DNA of 10,784 nucleotides from a bacterium MnTg04 (lineage in GTDB: Bacteria; Pseudomonadota; Gammaproteobacteria; Steroidobacterales; MnTg04), in assembly GCA_008975185.1 (NCBI GenBank), contig BFAU01000140.1, forward strand, positions 1-10,784, written 5' to 3'. Below, one piece after another: positions 6,682-10,784 of this stretch. The translations under genes and the position numbers were made by a program. A model generated the notes under the pieces. It was not told where the DNA came from. It was given only the letters and a program-made list of their open reading frames with translations, and ran no database searches. Each line of letters opens with the position of its first letter. The stretch's first letter is position 1.

Positions 6682-6722
6682 GGAGTCCGCGCAGTAGGAA
6701 TACTTTCAACCGCGCAGACTCC
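6682..6722 (-). repeat. 11-base inverted repeat in the tatD leader (possible RNA hairpin)
   Basis: GGAGTCCGCGC at 6682-6692 pairs with GCGCAGACTCC at 6712-6722 across a 19-base loop. Ten of eleven pairs are Watson-Crick. The odd pair is C-A if read as plus-strand RNA but U-G if read as minus-strand RNA, so the helix is unbroken only in a transcript running toward tatD. It ends two bases before the ATG at 6680. No T-run follows, so it is not an intrinsic terminator. It may be an RNA structure in the tatD leader or a protein-binding palindrome. Confidence 0.6.
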
Positions 6723-6733
6723 CAAGGACGGGC

Positions 6734-6739
6734 ATTGTA
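6734..6739 (-). promoter_or_regulatory. Candidate -10 element for tatD
   Basis: On the minus strand TACAAT (6739 down to 6734) is one base from the consensus TATAAT. No good -35 element stands 15-18 bases upstream. If used, transcription would start near 6727 and the inverted repeat at 6682-6722 would form almost the first 45 bases of the RNA. The evidence is a single hexamer and the correct distance to the gene. Confidence 0.3.
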
Positions 6740-6793
6740 TCCCAGCAAAGTCATGGGAACCGACCGGCGACAAAAAACTCCGAGGGCAGGAAT

Positions 6794-7162
6794 ATGAGCG
6801 ATCACGAAAAGAGCGAACTGGAACAGCATCTCACAGCGCGCAATACCTGGGTGCGGCTGGTTTACATGTTGCTGTTTGGCTTAATCTTCTGGCTTGGCAG
6901 CATCGTCCTGACTCTGGTCGTCGTCTTGCAATTCCTGCACATGCTGATTGCCGGCAAAGCAAACGATAATCTGCTGCAGTTCGGCCGGCAGCTGGGTATT
7001 TATTATCGACAGCTAATCGATTTCCTGTGCTATACCGACGAATTCCAACCGTTTCCTTTTGGCGCATGGCCCGAAGCTGAAAGCGGTCAGAACAAAGCCA
7101 CTGTGAAACCGTCCGCGAAGAAAAAAACGGCAAAGAAAAAAGCTGCGAAGCAGGGCAATTAA
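6794..7162 (+). CDS. DUF4389 family membrane protein with lysine/alanine-rich tail
   Basis: This 122-residue protein resembles the DUF4389 family, whose biochemical role is unknown. Visible parts in order are: a polar N-terminus (1-20); a long hydrophobic region (about 22-54, 'WVRLVYMLLFGLIFWLGSIV' and beyond), enough for one or two membrane spans; the family-like motif 'FLHMLIAGKANDNLLQFGRQLGIYYRQLIDFL-Y' (about 48-80); 'PFPFGAWPE' (about 86-94); and a cationic tail (95-122) with KKK-T-A-KKK-A-A-K. The ATG at 6794 has GAGGG (6782-6786) seven bases upstream. The gene is divergent from tatD and ends seven bases before the stop codon of the exporter permease on the other strand, so it is a single-gene unit. 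The tail contains runs of seven and six A, which invite slippage errors. Family recall is good; function is not assigned. Confidence 0.75.
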   Translation: MSDHEKSELEQHLTARNTWVRLVYMLLFGLIFWLGSIVLTLVVVLQFLHMLIAGKANDNLLQFGRQLGIYYRQLIDFLCYTDEFQPFPFGAWPEAESGQNKATVKPSAKKKTAKKKAAKQGN

Positions 7163-7169
7163 TCGCTCG

Positions 7170-8189
7170 CTAGTCTTCCTGCCAACGGAACAACCAGGCT
7201 CCGATAGCGAGCAATACAATAGTCATTGCAGCAAGTTGAGCGACCTGCGGCAGCACCTCGGCCAGGCCCGCTCCATCCAGCATGATATGCCGGGCCGCTT
7301 TGAGCAGCGGGGTTAGCGGGAACAAGCCGGCAATATCCTGCACATACTTCGGCGTTCCTTCCAGCGAAAACCAGACTCCCGATAACAGCATCATCGGCCA
7401 ACTGATCATATTGAGCAGGCCGCCGGCGAGTTCTTCGCTGGCCGTGCGAACCGCGACCAGCAGCCCCGTGGAAATCAGGGAAGTTGCACCCAGGGTGGCA
7501 ACCACGAACAGTGCCAGATAGCTGCCCGACATTTTGAAGTCGATCAGGTAGCTGGTACCGGCGAAAACCATCGCGGTCAGACCCATGATCAGCACCAGGC
7601 GCGACAGCACTTGTGCGGTCAGAAACTCGAACGGCGTCAGCGGCGTCGCCTTCAAGCGCTTCAGAAAACCGTTCTTGCGGTAGCGAACCACCACATAACC
7701 CACGCCAAACAGGCAACTGAACATCATGTTCATGCCGAGAATTCCCGGCAGCAGCCAGTCTACGTAGCGAACCGCCGATCCGCTGACCGTTCCGCGGATG
7801 AAATCGCTACTGCCAGTGCCGGCGATCAGCTTCTCCAGCATGTAACCCTTCGGCGACGATTCGTTAACCCAGTATTGCGGTGGTTGATCGGCGGGACTGA
7901 TCAGCATATCCATCTGGTGGCGCGACAATTTGGCCAACGCATCATCGAGATCGCCGACCGCATAAAAATCGATAAACCGGGTTTGCAGGAACCGGTGTGC
8001 GGTCAGGTCGATTCCCGGGGACTGCTGAAGGACCGCGACCTTGAACATCGATCGCCCGTCGCCCGAAAAAATAACGCCCATGCCGACAACCAGCAGCACC
8101 GGCAACAGGATATTCCAGCCCAGCGCCGAACGATCCCTGAGGAATTCGATATTCCGCGCGTGCAGGATCGCCAATATCCGGGCAATCAT
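7170..8189 (-). CDS. ABC-2 type transporter permease
   Basis: This 339-residue membrane protein is the permease half of an ABC-2 exporter. The first hydrophobic segment is at about 24-42, followed by a large polar loop (43-140) that should lie outside the inner membrane, then five more segments at about 144-168, 190-216, 221-247, 257-276 and 314-336. The cytoplasmic stretch 'RYRKNGFLKRLKATPLTPFEFL' between segments two and three and the 'G--FSLEGTPKYVQDIAGLFPLTPLLKAAR' region are typical of ABC2_membrane_3/YhhJ-like permeases. The start ATG (8189-8187) overlaps the ATPase stop TGA (8188-8186) as ATGA, so the genes are coupled. The substrate cannot be told; relatives export drugs, lipids or polysaccharides. 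The large outer loop argues against the short YadH and capsule-type permeases. Confidence 0.9.
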   Translation of the reverse strand: MIARILAILHARNIEFLRDRSALGWNILLPVLLVVGMGVIFSGDGRSMFKVAVLQQSPGIDLTAHRFLQTRFIDFYAVGDLDDALAKLSRHQMDMLISPADQPPQYWVNESSPKGYMLEKLIAGTGSSDFIRGTVSGSAVRYVDWLLPGILGMNMMFSCLFGVGYVVVRYRKNGFLKRLKATPLTPFEFLTAQVLSRLVLIMGLTAMVFAGTSYLIDFKMSGSYLALFVVATLGATSLISTGLLVAVRTASEELAGGLLNMISWPMMLLSGVWFSLEGTPKYVQDIAGLFPLTPLLKAARHIMLDGAGLAEVLPQVAQLAAMTIVLLAIGAWLFRWQED

Positions 8190-9070
8190 GCCCTGAGTTC
8201 CGTGCCGGTCAGTTCGAGGAAAAGGTCTTCCAGGTTCCGTGGCCGGATCTTTATCCGGTCGATACTGACGCCAAGCTCGAGTAATCTAGCCAGGGTCTCG
8301 CTGACGCTGGCAACCAATATTTCAACCGAATCGATTTTCTGATGGACCGTCCACGGCAGGCTTGTCGGTGAAACCGTAAAATCCTCGCGCGGCAGTTCGA
8401 TAACTACATCGCTGAAGTGTTCCTTGAGCAGGGACTCCGGTGAACCGTGCGCGATGATCTTGCCGTGGTCCATGATCGCGATGGTGTCGCAGAGGATGTA
8501 GGCTTCATCCATATAGTGGGTGGTGAGCAGAACGGTCGTGCGGCGTTTCTTGATCTTTTCTATCAGGTCCCAGAAGTTTCGCCTGGCCTGCGGATCCAGA
8601 CCGGTTGTGGGCTCGTCGAGGAACAGGATTTTCGGATCGTTGACCAGCGCGATCGCCAGCAGCAAGCGCTGGCGCTGGCCGCCGGAGAGTTTGCGGTTAT
8701 CCCTGTCCAGCAGTTGTTCGAGCGAGCAGATTTCGATCAGTTCGTCGAGATCCGCGCGTCGCTTGTAAAAGCCGCGAAACAACTGCAGCGATTCTCTTAC
8801 GGTCAGGTGATCTTGCAGAGCAGTGGACTGAAATTGCATGCCCGCTTCGTTCCTGAAATCCGCCCCGATCGGTTTCCCCCGGTAAAGTATTTCCCCGCTG
8901 CTGGCCGACCTGATGCCCTCCATGATTTCCACGGTCGTGGTTTTGCCGGCGCCGTTGGGGCCCAGCATGCCAAAACAACTGCCTTCCTCTACGAAAAAAC
9001 TGATCCCGGCGACCGCGGTCAGCCCGGGATACTCCTTGACCAGGTTGCGAACTTCCAGAACCGTGCTCAT
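8186..9070 (-). CDS. ABC transporter ATP-binding protein (ABC-2 exporter, DrrA/CcmA-like)
   Basis: This 294-residue ATPase powers the ABC-2 exporter whose permease gene follows with a 4-base overlap. All nucleotide-binding motifs are intact: Walker A GPNGAGKTT (37-45), Q-loop Gln81 in 'GMQFQ', signature LSGGQ (128-132), Walker B ILFLDEP (148-154), D-loop 'GLD' (157-159) and switch His185 in 'LLTTHYMDEA'. Residues after about 225 form the C-terminal extension common in DrrA-like ATPases, ending in 'RPRNLEDLFLELTG'. The ATG at 9070 begins the usual 'M--VLEVRNLVK-YPG' strand; no good ribosome site precedes it. It is divergent from fadH across a 239-base gap, so the promoter must lie there. The substrate is unknown; nothing here ties it to fatty acids other than the neighbouring gene. 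Confidence 0.94.
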   Translation of the reverse strand: MSTVLEVRNLVKEYPGLTAVAGISFFVEEGSCFGMLGPNGAGKTTTVEIMEGIRSASSGEILYRGKPIGADFRNEAGMQFQSTALQDHLTVRESLQLFRGFYKRRADLDELIEICSLEQLLDRDNRKLSGGQRQRLLLAIALVNDPKILFLDEPTTGLDPQARRNFWDLIEKIKKRRTTVLLTTHYMDEAYILCDTIAIMDHGKIIAHGSPESLLKEHFSDVVIELPREDFTVSPTSLPWTVHQKIDSVEILVASVSETLARLLELGVSIDRIKIRPRNLEDLFLELTGTELRA

Positions 9071-9116
9071 GGGTCAATTTGTTCGTTCTTGAGATCGGTC
9101 GAGCCGAGGACCGCGA

Positions 9117-9147
9117 CCAACGCACCCAACTTTGCAGATTGCGTTGG
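9117..9147. repeat. Perfect 8-base inverted repeat between the exporter operon and fadH
   Basis: CCAACGCA at 9117-9124 is mirrored exactly by TGCGTTGG at 9140-9147, with a 15-base spacer and arm centres about 23 bases apart (roughly two helical turns). It lies in the 239-base divergent region, 47 bases from the ATPase start. A minus-strand -10-like TATGAT at 9160-9155 would place the transcript start next to the right arm, so the repeat could act as an operator or as a hairpin at the very 5' end of the exporter mRNA. Confidence 0.5.
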
Positions 9148-9179
9148 ACAACGGATCATAAGCGCTCCCGGGAATCCGG

Positions 9180-9210
9180 CTGACAAGTAGCGGATAGCTT
9201 AGGGGATAAT
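9180..9210 (+). promoter_or_regulatory. Candidate promoter upstream of fadH
   Basis: CTGACA at 9180-9185 (one base from TTGACA) and GATAAT at 9205-9210 (one base from TATAAT) are separated by 19 bases, two longer than ideal. A second option closer to the gene is TTGCAT at 9250-9255 with TATGAT at 9275-9280, also 19 bases apart. I cannot choose between them. I see no palindrome resembling the E. coli FadR operator in this gap. Confidence 0.3.
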
Positions 9211-9309
9211 GCCACCCAGCGGCAACAGCCGATCCTGGCGGCAACGTGGTTGCATGCGAAATCCGAAGGTGTCGTATGATGCTGCTGGCGGCCACCGAAA
9301 AGGAAAGCA

Positions 9310-10784
9310 ATGACCGAGCCACACCCGCTCTACCCCAACCTGTTCTCACCGCTCGACCTGGGCTTCATGCGCTTGCCAAACCGGGTTTTGATGGGCTCGA
9401 TGCATACCGGTCTCGAGGACAAGCGCTCGGATTATCACAAACTTGCGGCTTATTTCGCCGAACGGGCGGCGCATGGCGTGGGGCTGATCGTTACCGGCGG
9501 AATTGCGCCCAACATCGCCGGCTGGGTCGGTCCGTTTGCCGGCAGACTCTCCAGCAAGGGCCACCTGGCGCGGCACCGGCTGGTTACCCGGGCAGTCCAG
9601 GCGGAAGGCGGCAGAATCTGCATGCAAATATTGCACGCGGGCCGCTATGGCTATCATCCGTTTTGCGTGGCGCCATCCGCTGTCAAATCGCCGATCAGTC
9701 CCTTCAGGCCGAGGGCGCTAAGCGCCGCCGGCGTGGAATCGCAGATCCGGGCATTCGTCCGCTGCGCCGTGCTGGCGAGAGAAGCAGGCTATCACGGCGT
9801 CGAAATCATGGGTTCGGAAGGCTATCTGATCAATGAGTTCCTGGTTGCGCGAACCAACCGCCGTACCGATCGATGGGGCGGATCTTTTGCCGATCGCATG
9901 CGGTTTCCGGTCGAGATCGTGCGCCGGACCCGTAAGGCCGTCGGCGACGATTTTATTATCATCTACCGCTTGTCGATGCTGGACCTGATCGACGATGGTC
10001 AGGACTGGAGCGAAGTCGAGCAACTCGCGCTGGCCGTCACCGCGGCTGGCAGCAGCATGATCAATACCGGGATCGGCTGGCACGAGGCAAGAATACCGAC
10101 CATTGCAACGATGGTTCCGCGCGCGGGTTTCGCCTGGGTCAGCAAGCGGCTCATGGGCAAGCTGAGCATCCCGTTGATTACCACCAACAGGATCAACACG
10201 CCGGAAAAGGCGGAGGAAGTCCTCGCCCAGGGCTGCGCCGATATGGTTTCCATGGCTCGGCCGTTCCTCGCGGATGAACAGTTTATGAGCAAGGCCAGGG
10301 CCGGCAAGGCGGAATCGATCAACACCTGTATCGCCTGCAACCAGGCTTGCCTCGACCATACCTTCAAAAAAGAACGCGCCACGTGCCTGGTGAACCCGCG
10401 GGCCTGTTATGAGACTGAAATATCCATAAGCCGGACCGCCAGGCCTGTCCGGCTCGCGGTCGTCGGCGCCGGCCCGGCCGGGCTGGCCTGCGCGGCGACC
10501 GCCGCCGAGCGGGGCCACCGGGTCGTCCTGTTCGACGCGGCAGATTCGATCGGAGGCCAGTTGAACATGGCGAGACAGGTACCAGGCAAGGAGGAATTCA
10601 ATGAAACCCTGCGCTTCTTTCGCCACCGCCTGGCCACGGCAAAGGTCGATGTGCGTCTTGGCCGGAAGGTCGATCACGAGGCCCTGGGCGCCGGTGAATT
10701 TGATGAGGTCGTACTCGCCAGCGGCGTTTTGCCGCGTACACCGGATATCGCCGGGATCGATGAGCCGATGGTTTTGAGCTATAT
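9310..10784 (+). CDS. fadH: 2,4-dienoyl-CoA reductase (NADPH) FadH, 3' end cut by the window
   Basis: FadH reduces 2,4-dienoyl-CoA esters during beta-oxidation of unsaturated fatty acids, passing electrons from NADPH through FAD and a 4Fe-4S cluster to FMN. The window holds 491 residues of a family about 670 long, so the NADPH-binding part is mostly missing. The N-terminal TIM barrel carries 'NRVLMGSMHTGLE' (24-36), Tyr172 in 'MGSEGYLINEF' and His258 in 'GIGWHEARIPT', the active-site acid/base pair known from E. coli FadH. Cluster ligands are Cys340, Cys343, Cys347 and Cys359. The FAD Rossmann motif GAGPAG is at 386-391. Long runs are nearly identical to E. coli FadH ('FIIIYRLSMLDL', 'DMVSMARPFLAD'). 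ATG 9310 has a good ribosome site (AGGA at 9301-9304, five bases away). The reading frame is intact to the last base. Confidence 0.97.
   Translation, partial: MTEPHPLYPNLFSPLDLGFMRLPNRVLMGSMHTGLEDKRSDYHKLAAYFAERAAHGVGLIVTGGIAPNIAGWVGPFAGRLSSKGHLARHRLVTRAVQAEGGRICMQILHAGRYGYHPFCVAPSAVKSPISPFRPRALSAAGVESQIRAFVRCAVLAREAGYHGVEIMGSEGYLINEFLVARTNRRTDRWGGSFADRMRFPVEIVRRTRKAVGDDFIIIYRLSMLDLIDDGQDWSEVEQLALAVTAAGSSMINTGIGWHEARIPTIATMVPRAGFAWVSKRLMGKLSIPLITTNRINTPEKAEEVLAQGCADMVSMARPFLADEQFMSKARAGKAESINTCIACNQACLDHTFKKERATCLVNPRACYETEISISRTARPVRLAVVGAGPAGLACAATAAERGHRVVLFDAADSIGGQLNMARQVPGKEEFNETLRFFRHRLATAKVDVRLGRKVDHEALGAGEFDEVVLASGVLPRTPDIAGIDEPMVLSY

Noticed and set aside
9219..9245. Direct repeat GCGGCAAC (9219-9226 and 9238-9245) upstream of fadH
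   Set aside because: Eight bases repeated once at a 19-base step in GC-rich DNA can be chance, and neither copy lines up with a promoter element.

Overview
This window looks like chromosomal core sequence from a gammaproteobacterium of moderately high GC content (impression by eye, not calculated). Support for this comes from a tol-pal-type cpoB gene running into queE-queC, a TatD protein very close to the enterobacterial type, a FadH that matches the E. coli 2,4-dienoyl-CoA reductase over its visible length, and a homoserine kinase of the gammaproteobacterial (Xanthomonas-like) form. A marine or free-living member of the Xanthomonadales/Woeseiales/Chromatiales side of the class is my guess, not something the sequence proves.

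Layout. Bases 1-1827 (+): the 3' end of cpoB, then queE and queC, which share a TTG/TGA junction and encode two early steps of 7-deazaguanine (queuosine precursor) synthesis. At 1917-1989 (+) is a tRNA-Lys(UUU) gene with its own likely promoter. At 2076-4371 (+) a class I glutamine amidotransferase overlaps thrB (homoserine kinase), followed closely by a membrane-anchored NERD-like protein with altered catalytic positions. At 4368-6647 (-) tatD and an M20 dipeptidase form a pair that converges on the NERD gene with a 4-base overlap. At 6794-7162 (+) is a small DUF4389-type membrane protein with a lysine/alanine tail, divergent from tatD. At 7170-9070 (-) is a two-gene ABC-2 exporter (ATPase then permease, overlapping by 4 bases). 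At 9310-10784 (+) is fadH, divergent from the exporter and cut off by the window end.

The genes serve separate housekeeping tasks: envelope division (CpoB), tRNA modification precursor (QueE/QueC), threonine synthesis (ThrB), peptide turnover (M20), DNA repair or quality control (TatD), export (ABC-2) and unsaturated fatty acid oxidation (FadH). I see no insertion sequence, CRISPR array, phage gene, toxin-antitoxin pair or defence island. No clearly new multi-gene system is visible. The observations most worth a second look are the inverted repeats in the two divergent intergenic regions (especially the one whose imperfect pair becomes G-U only in the tatD transcript), the palindrome over a likely extended -10 before queE, the degenerate NERD protein, and thrB coupled to a glutamine amidotransferase gene. 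No gap between genes exceeds 300 bases.
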